Of a stretch of DNA of 64,000 nucleotides, positions 17,972 through 26,248 are shown one piece after another. The position numbers and the translations under genes were made by a program. The notes beneath the pieces are model-generated. The model had not been told where the DNA came from. It saw only the letters and a program-made list of their open reading frames with translations, and searched no databases. Every line of letters begins with the position of its first letter. The stretch's first letter is position 1. The stretch comes from Knoellia subterranea KCTC 19937 (GTDB lineage: Bacteria > Actinomycetota > Actinomycetes > Actinomycetales > Dermatophilaceae): the NCBI RefSeq assembly GCF_000768685.1, contig NZ_AVPK01000011.1, forward strand, positions 1-64,000, written 5' to 3'.

Positions 17972-18913
17972 TTAGTCCTCGGGACTGGTGTCGATGACCG
18001 TGCCGAACTCGCGCTCGACGGCATCGGTGATGTGGGCGAGCGACGTGATGATCGAGCGGCCACCGGACTCGGCGAACCGCATCGCGGCATCGACCTTGGG
18101 ACCCATCGAGCCGGACGTGAACTGACCGTCGGCGGCGTGCGCCTTCATCTGGGCGAGCGAGGTGAATCCGAGCGGTCGCTCGTCCGGGGTGCCGTAATCG
18201 ACCATGGCGTGGTCGACGTCGGTGGCGATGATGAGGATGTCGCACTCGAGGGCCCGGGCGAGCAGGGCGGCAGTGAGGTCTTTGTCGATGACGGCCTCGA
18301 CGCCGCGCAGCGTGCCGTCGGCGTCTCGGACCACCGGGATCCCGCCGCCGCCCGCGGCAACGACGACCTGGCCGGCGTCGATGAGCGCGCGGATCGCTGG
18401 GAGGTCGAGGACCTCGATCGGTTCCGGGGAGGCGACGACCCGTCGCCATCCCTTGTCGCCACGGTCCTCCCATTGCTGCCCGTGGTCGATCATCTGCTGC
18501 GCCTCGGCGGCCGGGAGGTAGCGGCCGATCGGCTTGGTCGGTTCGGCGAAGTGCGGGTCTGCGGCGTCGACGAGGGTGCGGGTCACGAGCGCTGCGACAG
18601 ACCTGTCCGCTCCGTGTCGGGCCAACGCCGGCTCGAGGGCGTCGAGGACGGTGAACCCGATGGTCCCCTGCGTCTGCGCACCGCACCAGTCGAGCGGGAC
18701 GGGCGGGACGACCGAGGCGGCCAGCTCGTTCTTGACGAGCAGGTTGCCCACCTGGGGCCCGTTGCCGTGGGTGAGGACGACGTCGTGGCCGGCAGCGACG
18801 AGTTCGGCGACGTGCTCCATGGCCTCGGTGATCGCCCGGACCTGGGCACCCGGGTCGGCCGACCCATCCGCGGAGGTCATGGCGTTGCCTCCCAGCGCGA
18901 CGAGAACGCGCAC
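17972..18913 (-). CDS. arcC: Carbamate kinase
   Basis: Converts carbamoyl phosphate and ADP to ATP, ammonia and CO2. It has 313 residues in the amino-acid kinase fold. VLVALGGNAM is the N-terminal phosphate loop and LTHGNGPQVGNLL is the family signature. VVAAGGGGIPVV is the nucleotide site, and VIDKDLTAALLA carries the conserved Lys-Asp. GSMGPKVDAAMRF lies near the C-terminus. GTG 18913 has GGGAGG upstream. It heads an operon with the ring-opening amidohydrolase. No arginine deiminase genes are nearby, so the carbamoyl phosphate most likely comes from ureide breakdown; the FdrA/DUF1116/DUF2877 genes 28 kb away would supply it. Confidence 0.92.
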   Translation of the reverse strand: MRVLVALGGNAMTSADGSADPGAQVRAITEAMEHVAELVAAGHDVVLTHGNGPQVGNLLVKNELAASVVPPVPLDWCGAQTQGTIGFTVLDALEPALARHGADRSVAALVTRTLVDAADPHFAEPTKPIGRYLPAAEAQQMIDHGQQWEDRGDKGWRRVVASPEPIEVLDLPAIRALIDAGQVVVAAGGGGIPVVRDADGTLRGVEAVIDKDLTAALLARALECDILIIATDVDHAMVDYGTPDERPLGFTSLAQMKAHAADGQFTSGSMGPKVDAAMRFAESGGRSIITSLAHITDAVEREFGTVIDTSPED

Positions 18914-18934
18914 GCACCCACCTCCCTGACCGGC

Positions 18935-18957
18935 CGGCATACCCCGTTGGTATGCCG
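18935..18957. repeat. Inverted pair of the dispersed CGGCATAC word
   Basis: CGGCATACC (18935-18943) and GGTATGCCG (18949-18957) form a 9-bp hairpin with a 5-nt loop, in the leader of the carbamate kinase gene. Here it does not follow a gene end on the minus strand, so a terminator role is less obvious than at 11192 or 51729. Confidence 0.6.
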
Positions 18958-19001
18958 TTGCGGCGAGCCTAGGGAGGCGGCTGCGGTGCGGCGTTGGCAT
19001 C

Positions 19002-19034
19002 ACCTGACAGGCGAAGCCCCTCTGTTTGTCAGGT
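19002..19034. promoter_or_regulatory. Spaced inverted repeat ACCTGACA ... TGTCAGGT
   Basis: The 8-bp arms (19002-19009 and 19027-19034) are 17 nt apart. The site lies just after the methyltransferase stop and upstream of carbamate kinase on the same strand. It may be an operator for the carbamate kinase operon or part of a terminator; the wide spacing favours an operator. Confidence 0.35.
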
Positions 19035-19038
19035 CTGC

Positions 19039-19884
19039 TCAGGTGCGGGTGGCGGTGAGGAGGAGGTACTCCCAGTCGAGGATGAGATGGCCGTCGCCGC
19101 GGTCGTACCGGTCCGCGAGGGCGATGAGCTCGGCGTCGAGGGCAGCGACTCGCTCGGGGTCGTCGGCGATGAAGCGGTAGACCGCGATCGTCGGGCCGTA
19201 GTTCAGCTTGAAGAACTCGAGGAAGTCCTCTGACGTCGGAAAGACGTCGACGACCAGATCCTGCTGTGAGGCATGGCCGATCTGGACGCGGTCGCCGAAG
19301 AGCTCTCGGACGTGGTCGACATGGCCCCACAACGGCGGCGGCTGCGCACCGGGAGGCGGCGGCGGGGCGTAGGGCTTCATCGTCGCGAACATCTGGCCGA
19401 TGAAGCCCTCCGGCGTCCAGCTCAGGAGGCCGATGGTGCCGCCGGGTCGTGTGATGCGGACGAGTTGGTCGGCCACGGCCTGGTGGTGCGGAGCGAACAT
19501 GACGCCCACGCACGACACGGTCGCGTCGAACTCGCCGTCGTCGCACGGGAGGTTCTCGGCGTCGGCCACGACCCACCTGACCTCGAGACCCTCCGCCTCG
19601 GCGTGGGCTCGTCCGACGTCGAGCAGTTCGGGCGTGAGGTCGGTCGCGGTGACGTGGGCTCCGGTGCGCGCCGCGGGGAGGGCGACGTTTCCCGACCCCG
19701 CCGCGACGTCGTGGATACGTTGTCCCGCACCGATGTTCGCGGCTTCGACGAGGATCGGACCCAGGGAGGAGATGACGTCCGACGCCACCGCGGGGTAATT
19801 GCCAAGGGCCCACATGGCGCGGTGCTTCGCCTTGAGCTCGGTGTCGGCAGAGGCGGGGTCGGCCTGGGTGGAGGTGGTGTTCAT
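19039..19884 (-). CDS. Class I SAM-dependent methyltransferase
   Basis: A 281-residue methyltransferase of the UbiE/MenG-like group. Motif I is VAAGSGNVALPAA; the acidic residue of motif II is in TATDLTPELLDVG. The post-motif region VADAENLPCDDGEFDATVSC and RITRPGGTIGLLSWTPEGF are typical. ATG 19884 is chosen because GGAAGG is upstream and the conserved fold begins shortly after it; the open frame extends to 19962. A Pro-rich insertion (APPPPPGAQPPPLWG, near residue 180) is unusual but in frame. Substrate unknown. It appears monocistronic. Confidence 0.8.
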   Translation of the reverse strand: MNTTSTQADPASADTELKAKHRAMWALGNYPAVASDVISSLGPILVEAANIGAGQRIHDVAAGSGNVALPAARTGAHVTATDLTPELLDVGRAHAEAEGLEVRWVVADAENLPCDDGEFDATVSCVGVMFAPHHQAVADQLVRITRPGGTIGLLSWTPEGFIGQMFATMKPYAPPPPPGAQPPPLWGHVDHVRELFGDRVQIGHASQQDLVVDVFPTSEDFLEFFKLNYGPTIAVYRFIADDPERVAALDAELIALADRYDRGDGHLILDWEYLLLTATRT

Positions 19885-20028
19885 GGCAGCGGCCTTCCGG
19901 TGGGTGGGGTACTGCCACCAAACGTAGGAACGGGCGAGGCGTCGACACATCGGCGCCAACACGCAACGGTGAGGTGCTCCGTGAATGGGGGATGACGGCC
20001 TACACGTAGGTGCCTGTATGCCGTCCCC

Positions 20029-21123
20029 TCACCTCGTGAGGTAGGCCGCCACTGCTGCCGTGCGCGCCGATCTCCCGTGGAGGTCGAGCTTGGCGTAGAC
20101 GTTGCTCAGGTGGCGTTCCACGGTCCGGCCACTGAGGACGAGTTCGCCGGCGATGGCGTCATTGTCGAGGCCGCGCGCGGCGAGGCCGAGAATCTCCTCC
20201 TCGCGTGGGGACAGCCTGTCGAGTGGGGAGGGATGAGTTGCTGAATTGTGTTGTGCGGCAGGAGGTTCGTCGAGGAAAGCGTCGAGCTCGCGGGTGAAGG
20301 TCTGCCACGCCGGCTCGTCCTCCAACACGATGTGGTTGTCGCTCTCCAGGGCAACGAGGCGGGCATCGGTGATGTGCGAAGCGAGGTAGCGGGCCTCGGA
20401 GAAGTTGTTCATGCGGTCCCCGGTGGAGTGGAGGACGAGGGTGGGTGCGGCGACCCGACCCAGGAGGTGCGACGCGTCGGCGACGAGCCTCTGTCGGCGA
20501 GCCGTCAGAGCGGTCGCGGTGTCGGTGGCATTACGCTGGAGTTCGTCGAGCCACACGTGCTGCTCCTCGGTGCCCTCCGGGATCATCAGCGAGGTGAAGA
20601 CGCGGCGGAACGCCGAGTCGGGCCGCGCCCAACCGACCTTGATGAGCGCGTCGAGGGCGTCGTTGAGCTCGGCATCCTTCGGATCCCGTCCCTGCTGGCC
20701 CGAATAGCTGCCGTAGAACGCGAGCCGCGAAACTCGCTCTGGATGGCGGACGGCATACGCAATGGCGATGGGTCCGCCCTGCGCCATGGCGAGAAGGTCG
20801 AACCGGTCCAGACCGGCGTCATCGGCAACCGCTTCGAGGTCGGCGAGGCGCAGTTCGGGGCTGTGGTCGGTGACGCCGCGGTCAGACAATCCGTGGCCCC
20901 GCTCGTCGAACCTGACAACGGTGTGCCGGGTTCCCCAGAAGGTCAGGTAGTGCCGCCAGACCGGTGAGGACCAGTCGTATTGCAGGTGGCTCAACCAACA
21001 CGCGTCGACGAGCAGGGGCGGGCCGGACCCGTGGACGGCATAGGCGATCTGCACACCGTCGACCGACCGCGTGAATCGGATGTCCTGCCGCGGTGTCGGA
21101 GGAGCCTGCCGGTCAGAGACCAC
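20029..21123 (-). CDS. LuxR-type regulator fused to an alpha/beta-hydrolase domain lacking the nucleophile Ser
   Basis: A 364-residue two-domain protein. Residues 15-280 are an alpha/beta-hydrolase fold (VDGVQIAYAVHGSGPPLL, FDERGHGLSD). The nucleophile elbow should read G-x-S-x-G but reads A-M-A-Q-G (LLAMAQGGPIAIAYA), so catalytic Ser is replaced by Ala. The acid Asp (HSTGDRMNNF) and the His (SDNHIVLEDE) remain. Residues 300-364 are a LuxR helix-turn-helix (LSPREEEILGLAARGL...SGRTVERHLSNVYAKL). The hydrolase part is therefore likely a ligand sensor. GTG 21123 overlaps the upstream carboxyltransferase gene by 11 nt, implying coupling to the CoA-transferase operon, its probable target. Confidence 0.85.
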   Translation of the reverse strand: MVSDRQAPPTPRQDIRFTRSVDGVQIAYAVHGSGPPLLVDACWLSHLQYDWSSPVWRHYLTFWGTRHTVVRFDERGHGLSDRGVTDHSPELRLADLEAVADDAGLDRFDLLAMAQGGPIAIAYAVRHPERVSRLAFYGSYSGQQGRDPKDAELNDALDALIKVGWARPDSAFRRVFTSLMIPEGTEEQHVWLDELQRNATDTATALTARRQRLVADASHLLGRVAAPTLVLHSTGDRMNNFSEARYLASHITDARLVALESDNHIVLEDEPAWQTFTRELDAFLDEPPAAQHNSATHPSPLDRLSPREEEILGLAARGLDNDAIAGELVLSGRTVERHLSNVYAKLDLHGRSARTAAVAAYLTR

Positions 21124-22642
21124 CCTTCATCGTAGATTTTCCGGCCCGTCCGAGGAGGCGGTATCGAGAGTGTCGTGCGGCGAGGCGCTCCATTCGCTCG
21201 AGCGTGGAGAGGTCCGCGAGTTCGTGGCGGATCGCCTGGGCCATGCGTCGGCAGAACTCCTCCGGCTCCTGCGAGGCGTCCGGGTGCTCGGCGACGATGC
21301 GATCGATGATGCCGTCCTCGAGGAGATCGAGGGAGCGGACGCGCTGGCGCTCGGCGAGTTCGGGAGCGCGGTCGGGGGTGCGGTAGAGGATCGCCGAGGC
21401 GCCCTCGGGTGGGAGCGGCGACAGCCACGAGTGCTGGGCGCTGATGACGCGGTCCGCGGGCATGAGTGCGAGGGCGCCACCACCCGTGCCCTGACCGAGA
21501 AGGACGCAGACGGTGGGGACGTCAAGGACGACGAGGTCGGCGAGGCAGCGTGCGATCTCCCCGGCCATGCCGCCCTCCTCGGCCTCCTTGGACAGTGCTG
21601 CGCCGGCGGTGTCGATGATGCTCACGAGTGGGAGGTTGAGCTCGGTGGCGAGCTTCATGCCGCGGCGGGCGACGCGCAGGCCCGACGGGCCGAGCGGTGC
21701 CTCGGTCTGCTCTCCACGACGGTCCTGGCCGAGGACGACGCACGGTGTGCCCTCGAAGCGGGCCAGGGCGAGGAAGAGGGAGGAGTCCCACTCGCCCGCT
21801 CCGGTCCCGAAGAGCGGGAGGACGTCGGTGGCGCCGAGCTTGAGCAGAGCGCGCACTCCCGGACGAGAAGGCTTGCGGGACAGCAGGATCGAATCCCACG
21901 CGGGGATGTCCGGTAGCGGCTCGCGCGGCACGTCGGGCGCCGGTGTCGAGTCGTGCGGGGCGAGGACGAGGTCGAGGAAGCGGGCCGCCGTCTGGGTGAG
22001 GAGTTCGACGGGAAGAACCGCGTCGAGCAGGCCGTGGGCGAAGAGGTTCTCGGCCGTCTGGACCCCCTCGGGGAAGGGCTGCCCGTAGAGCGCTTCATAG
22101 ACGCGGGCTCCGAGGAAGCCGATCGTCGCTCCCGGCTCGCCGACCGTCACGTGGCCGGTCGAACCCCATGACGCGAAGACGCCACCGGTGGTGGGGTGGC
22201 GCAGGTAGGTGATGTAGGGCAGGTGCTCCTGCTTGTAGGCCGCCACCGCCGCCGAGATCTTCACCATCGTGACGAACGCAGGCGTGCCCTCCTGCATGCG
22301 CGTGCCACCCGATGCGGGGGCCGCGAAGAGGGGCAGCCGCTCCTGCGTCGCCCGCTCGAAGGCCAGGACGATGCGCTCGGCCGCCGCGACGCCGATGGAG
22401 CCGGCGAGGAAGCGGAACTCACCGGCGATGACAGCGACCCGGTGGCCGTTGATCGTGCCCTCGCCGGTGACGATCGACTCGTCAGTGCCGGCCTTCTCGG
22501 CAGCGGCGGCGAGCTCAACGGCATACGAGCTGCCCTCCTCGGCCACCGCGAGAGGGGTGGTGTCCCAGGACTGCCACGACCCGTCGTCGAGGACGGCGGC
22601 AATGAGCTCACTGGACGTGGGGCGGTTGGGCTTGTCGCTCAC
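21113..22642 (-). CDS. Acyl-CoA carboxylase carboxyltransferase (fused beta/alpha halves)
   Basis: A 509-residue protein of the crotonase-superfamily carboxyltransferases. The N-half resembles AccD: AAPASGGTRMQEGT and HPTTGGVFASWGSTGHV form the oxyanion and acyl-CoA sites. There is no zinc ribbon. The C-half resembles AccA: PLVSIIDTAGAALSKEAEEGGMAGEIAR and LLGQGTGGGALALMPADRV. Such proteins carboxylate acyl-CoA using biotin, or work in reverse as decarboxylases. No biotin carboxylase or carrier gene is nearby, so partners would be elsewhere. It overlaps the CoA-transferase gene by 4 nt (GTGA), so both probably act on one CoA thioester. Substrate unknown. Confidence 0.8.
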   Translation of the reverse strand: MSDKPNRPTSSELIAAVLDDGSWQSWDTTPLAVAEEGSSYAVELAAAAEKAGTDESIVTGEGTINGHRVAVIAGEFRFLAGSIGVAAAERIVLAFERATQERLPLFAAPASGGTRMQEGTPAFVTMVKISAAVAAYKQEHLPYITYLRHPTTGGVFASWGSTGHVTVGEPGATIGFLGARVYEALYGQPFPEGVQTAENLFAHGLLDAVLPVELLTQTAARFLDLVLAPHDSTPAPDVPREPLPDIPAWDSILLSRKPSRPGVRALLKLGATDVLPLFGTGAGEWDSSLFLALARFEGTPCVVLGQDRRGEQTEAPLGPSGLRVARRGMKLATELNLPLVSIIDTAGAALSKEAEEGGMAGEIARCLADLVVLDVPTVCVLLGQGTGGGALALMPADRVISAQHSWLSPLPPEGASAILYRTPDRAPELAERQRVRSLDLLEDGIIDRIVAEHPDASQEPEEFCRRMAQAIRHELADLSTLERMERLAARHSRYRLLGRAGKSTMKGGL

Positions 22643-23814
22643 TCGGTGTCCTCCTCCGCGAGCCAGGCGCGGATGCTGTCGTTGTGCTGGCCGAGAGCGG
22701 GCGGTGCCAGGTGCTCCTCGCGACCTCCGGCAAAAGCGTTGTCGCCCAGCCGAATCGGTGGTCCCGGGATCTCGATCGACCCGAGGACCGGGTGGTCGAT
22801 GTCGAGCACGAGCCCCTGAGAGCGGGTCTGGTCCCAGTCGTAGACCCGGTCGATCGTGCGCACCTCTCCGGAGGGAACGCCGAGCTCGGCGAGACGGGGG
22901 AGGAGGTCGTCCAGACGCCACGTGGAGAAGGCCTCGTTGAGGGTGGCGATGACGTCGTCGCGGTGGGCCATGCGCTCCCGGTTCGTGGCCATGCCGGGCG
23001 CGGCCGGGTCGATGCCGAAGCCCTCCGCGAGCTTGACCCACAACGCCTCGCTGCCGCACGCGACCTGGACATCGCCGTCGGCGCAGTGGAACAGGCCATA
23101 GGGGGTGATGCTCGGGTGGTGGTTGCCCTGGGCGCGACCCACCTGGCCCGCCACGGTGTAGGCCGTGCCATGCATGGCGTGCGACGCGACGACGGCCGCA
23201 AGCAGGCTCGTTCGCACCACCTGACCGCGTCCCGTTGTCGTGCGCTCGTGAAGGGCGGAGACGATGCCGAACGCGCCGTACATCCCCGCGAGGAGGTCGC
23301 CGATGGGCACGCCCACGCGCTGGGGGTCGTCCGGCGCGGAGCCGGTCAGTGACATGAGCCCGGCCTCGCCCTGGGCGATCTGGTCGTATCCCGCGCGACC
23401 TCCTTGCGGCCCGTCATGGCCGAAGCCACTGATGGACAGGACGACGAGGCGCGGGTTGAGGTCGTGCAGTGCGTCGTTGCCGAAGCCGAGCCGGTCCATG
23501 ACTCCCGGGCGGAAGTTCTCGATGAGGACGTCGGCGCGTCGGACGAGTCGCGTAAGGACATCGCGACCGTCGTCGGACTTCAGGTCGAGGGTGATCGACT
23601 CCTTGTTGCGGTTGGCGCTCAGGTAGTAGGTCGAGATGGGGTCGTCCTCGGGCCCGACGAAGGGCGGCCCCCACCCGCGCGTGTCGTCGCCGGCGCCGGG
23701 CGTCTCGACCTTGATGACGCGGGCGCCCATGTCGCCCAGCATCATTGCGGCGTGCGGCCCGGCGAGGGCGCGCGACAGGTCGACGACGACGATGTCCTCA
23801 AGGGGTCCGCTCAT
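22639..23814 (-). CDS. Class III CoA-transferase (CaiB/BaiF family)
   Basis: A 391-residue CoA-transferase. It has VVDLSRALAGPHAAMMLGDMGA and the catalytic Asp region in SANRNKESITLDLKS. IENFRPGVMDRLG and SISGFGHDGPQGGRAGYDQI are also typical of the fold. It moves CoA between carboxylic acids such as oxalate/formate or dicarboxylates. The first gene of a three-gene operon with the carboxyltransferase and the LuxR regulator. Its ATG lies 6 nt after a TAGGCT -10 box, so it is likely leaderless. The real substrate cannot be told from the sequence. Confidence 0.88.
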   Translation of the reverse strand: MSGPLEDIVVVDLSRALAGPHAAMMLGDMGARVIKVETPGAGDDTRGWGPPFVGPEDDPISTYYLSANRNKESITLDLKSDDGRDVLTRLVRRADVLIENFRPGVMDRLGFGNDALHDLNPRLVVLSISGFGHDGPQGGRAGYDQIAQGEAGLMSLTGSAPDDPQRVGVPIGDLLAGMYGAFGIVSALHERTTTGRGQVVRTSLLAAVVASHAMHGTAYTVAGQVGRAQGNHHPSITPYGLFHCADGDVQVACGSEALWVKLAEGFGIDPAAPGMATNRERMAHRDDVIATLNEAFSTWRLDDLLPRLAELGVPSGEVRTIDRVYDWDQTRSQGLVLDIDHPVLGSIEIPGPPIRLGDNAFAGGREEHLAPPALGQHNDSIRAWLAEEDTE

Positions 23815-23820
23815 GGATCG

Positions 23821-23826
23821 AGCCTA
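23821..23826 (-). promoter_or_regulatory. -10 box for the leaderless CoA-transferase operon
   Basis: TAGGCT on the minus strand ends 6 nt before ATG 23814. The region 23815-24010 to the divergent CHRD gene shows no other repeat or RNA fold. Confidence 0.55.
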
Positions 23827-24010
23827 GGGAGAGCGCCCGCGCAAAGGCTCGGTGAGTTCGTGGCAAGACGAACGTCACACCGTGTCACCTTCTGCCAAAG
23901 CGAGGGATCGGCCCCGTCGGCGATCGGCAATCCGACGGTGGACGTCGCTCCGAACAGTGGGCGTACAGCGGGCCCAACGACGAGTCCGCGACCACCCCCT
24001 GGGAGTTGTC

Positions 24011-24646
24011 ATGCCAACGATCAGTCGTACCACCAAGGCCGTCCTGGCGGCCGGAGTCCTCGTCACGTCCATGGGCGTCATTGCCAGCACGGCCACGGCC
24101 AACAGTGCCGATCTCTCCGCGTCCCTCGAGCCCGCGGTCCTGAACGGCGTCGACGGCGGCGGCACCGCCCTTGTGTCCGTCCGCGGGACCCGCATCGACA
24201 TCGCGATGGTCGCCTCCGGGCTCCTCGCGGACGCTCCACACGCTGCGCACATCCACTTCGGCGCCGACGCGCGCCACGAGTGCCCCTCGGCGACCGACGA
24301 CTCCGATGGCAGCGGCACCCTCAACACGACCGAGGGCGCTCCGGCCTACGGACCGGTCCGCGTCTCCCTCACCAAGTCAGGCGACACGAGCCCCGCGAGC
24401 GCACTGGCCATCGATCGGTTCGACACCGCCCCCGGTGGTGAGCTCAGCTACGAGCGCGGGCACATCAAGGTCACCCAGGACGTCGCCAAGGCCGTCGCGG
24501 ACGGGCTGGGTGTCATCGTCATCCACGGCGTCGACCACAACCATGACGGCGTCTACAGCGGCACGGTCGGAAGCGATCTCGACCCGTCACTGCCGACCGA
24601 GGCGACGGACCCGGCCCTGTGCGGTGTCATCACTCCGCAGGACTGA
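24011..24646 (+). CDS. Secreted CHRD-like protein
   Basis: A 211-residue exported protein. A Sec signal peptide spans about residues 1-31 (RTTKAVLAAGVLVTSMGVIA, cleavage near TATA-N). The mature part has the pattern of CHRD or superoxide-dismutase-like beta domains: ALVSVRGTRIDIAMVASGL, APHAAHIHFG (two His) and a late VIVIHGVDHNHDGVY with more His. GGGAG lies 5 nt upstream of the ATG. Enzymatic activity is unproven for such proteins; the His cluster may bind metal. It is monocistronic. Confidence 0.7.
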   Translation: MPTISRTTKAVLAAGVLVTSMGVIASTATANSADLSASLEPAVLNGVDGGGTALVSVRGTRIDIAMVASGLLADAPHAAHIHFGADARHECPSATDDSDGSGTLNTTEGAPAYGPVRVSLTKSGDTSPASALAIDRFDTAPGGELSYERGHIKVTQDVAKAVADGLGVIVIHGVDHNHDGVYSGTVGSDLDPSLPTEATDPALCGVITPQD

Positions 24647-24657
24647 CTCCCGGATGT

Positions 24658-24693
24658 GTGTCTCAGCGCGACCGAGAACTCGCGCTGGGACAC
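24658..24693. repeat. 13-bp inverted repeat after the CHRD gene
   Basis: GTGTCTCAGCGCG (24658-24670) and CGCGCTGGGACAC (24681-24693) pair with one G-T mismatch around a 10-nt loop. It can terminate the CHRD transcript. Its core CGCTGGGACA also occurs in the ACTTCTTGC repeat family at 30.4, 50.6 and 54.4 kb, so it may be a diverged member. Confidence 0.5.
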
Positions 24694-24734
24694 GCTGCCG
24701 GACAACGCGCGGCGGCGCGGCGACGACGGTCGCG

Positions 24735-24844
24735 GGCCGACCGGCATTCGCCTCGTCGGCAACGGATTGGGGCGAGCCGAGCTCGGTGAGGACGCGGCGT
24801 ACGTCCTCGTCCGATGCGTCCGGCGGCAGCGGGGCCTCGAGGTG
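24735..24844 (-). pseudogene. Fragment of a HAAS-type domain
   Basis: Directly after the TAG stop of the next gene, and in the same frame, the minus strand reads LPPDASDEDVRRVL then TELGSPQSVADEA. This is the typical second half of the HAAS helical domain found in PadR-linked membrane proteins. It has no start codon of its own and no first half. It may be the remnant of a fused or deleted PadR/HAAS gene. This is a judgement from pattern only. Confidence 0.4.
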
Positions 24845-25342
24845 CTACGTCCGGGGGTCGGGCGCGGGCTCGCCGTGGGTCATGAACTCCCACACGAGCC
24901 AGTGGGCGAGGGCGACGAGCAGGATGAGCAAAGTGGCCTCGGCCTGGAGGGGCGTGACCCCGATGGGCTTGACGATCTCGGGGACGACGCCGAGTACGGC
25001 AATGACGGCGTAGATGACCACCGCGATCCAGCGGTGTCGGGCGAACGTGCCGGCGTCACCATCGGCGCGCGAGCGTTGCAGCAGGCGGAGCGTCGACCAG
25101 CAACCGATGAGCGCGACGGCGACAAAGCTGACCCGCCAGATGAGCGGGTTCGTCGTCCCTCCGACCTGCGCGAAGAGGCCCATGAGTGCGGGCAGCAGGA
25201 AGGAGAGGTAGATGCCGCCGATGTCTCGCCGACCGGCACGCGAGCGCAGCCATGCCTCGTGCTTCTGGACGACGGTCCACCAGAGGCCGACGAGCGTGAA
25301 GCACGTCGCGGAAAAGAGCGCGTAGAACGTCGACACATCCAT
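24845..25342 (-). CDS. Small integral membrane protein, unknown function
   Basis: A 165-residue protein with about five hydrophobic segments (near residues 3-21, 42-62, 68-86, 106-124 and 130-148). No recognised catalytic motif is present. ATG 25342 is supported by GGGAGG 6-7 nt upstream; the open frame extends to 25393 without conserved features. A TAGCGT box lies further upstream. The stop is followed in frame by the HAAS fragment, so the present protein could be the truncated form of a longer one. Function unknown. Confidence 0.65.
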   Translation of the reverse strand: MDVSTFYALFSATCFTLVGLWWTVVQKHEAWLRSRAGRRDIGGIYLSFLLPALMGLFAQVGGTTNPLIWRVSFVAVALIGCWSTLRLLQRSRADGDAGTFARHRWIAVVIYAVIAVLGVVPEIVKPIGVTPLQAEATLLILLVALAHWLVWEFMTHGEPAPDPRT

Positions 25343-25413
25343 GCCGAGCCTCCCGATCACTGGATTGGGCCACGCTAGCGCCCCGGGGCGCACGCGCCCA
25401 TGGCCCAGTCAGG

Positions 25414-26244
25414 TCAGGACGCCAGCAGCTCGCGCCAGGTGCGGGGTGCCCGCCCGAGCAGGCTCCGCAGGGTGGTGCAGTCGCCGACGAGCCCGCCGCG
25501 GTCGTAGCTGCGGAACATCGCGGCGAGGTCGTTGCGGGCCTGCTCAGGGAGGCCGGATCCGGCACCGGCGAGCCAGGCATCGAGCGGCAGTTCGCGTGCC
25601 TCGACGGGATGCCCGAGCGCCTCGGTCGCCACGGCGGCCATCTCGCGCATGGTCATGGTCTCGGGCCCGGCGAGATCGAGGGTGGCGCCCTCGTAGCCGT
25701 CCTGGATGAATGCGTGCGCCGCGACCTCGGCGACGTCGTCGAGGTCGACGTTGGTGAACCGGGAGTCGAGCGAGTAGGGCACCTCGAGAAGACCGGCTCG
25801 CACGCCGCCCTCGAGGTTCTGGAGGTAGGCCGCCGGGCGAAGGATCGTCGCCGACGCGATCCGCTCCCGCACCACCTTTTCGGCCTCCGCCTTGCGCAGG
25901 TGGTGCGGCATCGACGCATCCTCGGGATGCAGCACTGAGTGGAACACGAACCGTGAAACACCCTGTGCCACAGCGGCATCAGCCACTCGACGCGCCATCG
26001 CCACCTCGCCGGGATGGACGTTCGGAGCGAGGTGGTGGACGCCATCGACGCCCGCCATCGCCTCGGCCAGACCCGCCCCCGTCTCGAGGTCGAGCGGGAC
26101 AGCGCGAGCCAGCGGACCGGCATACACCGGGCTGGTCGACCCGGGGCGGACAGCGGCGCGGACGCGAACCCCACGGGACGCCAGGGCACGCGTCACGGCG
26201 CGGCCGGTCTTGCCGGCCGCGCCGATGACGAGGACCTCGGGCAC
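25414..26244 (-). CDS. NmrA-like NAD(P)-binding protein (atypical short-chain dehydrogenase)
   Basis: A 276-residue Rossmann protein. The dinucleotide site is VLVIGAAGKTGRAVTRAL. Next come VHHLAPNVHPGE and RFVFHSVLHPEDASMPHHLRKAEAE, where the usual catalytic Tyr of Tyr-x-x-x-Lys is replaced (HHLRK). LRPAAYLQNL is the NmrA-type substrate loop. These proteins are NADPH sensors or quinone/imine reductases. GTG 26244 lies 4 nt after the HyuB stop, so it is the last gene of the hydantoinase operon. Its place there suggests a reductive or sensing role in ring breakdown, which is inference. Confidence 0.75.
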   Translation of the reverse strand: MPEVLVIGAAGKTGRAVTRALASRGVRVRAAVRPGSTSPVYAGPLARAVPLDLETGAGLAEAMAGVDGVHHLAPNVHPGEVAMARRVADAAVAQGVSRFVFHSVLHPEDASMPHHLRKAEAEKVVRERIASATILRPAAYLQNLEGGVRAGLLEVPYSLDSRFTNVDLDDVAEVAAHAFIQDGYEGATLDLAGPETMTMREMAAVATEALGHPVEARELPLDAWLAGAGSGLPEQARNDLAAMFRSYDRGGLVGDCTTLRSLLGRAPRTWRELLAS

Positions 26245-26248
26245 GAGG

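Noticed and set aside
17972-19966. Single 664-residue protein joining carbamate kinase with upstream sequence
   Set aside because: The first 350 residues are an Arg/Pro-rich shadow of the methyltransferase gene; the kinase has its own GTG with GGGAGG at 18913.
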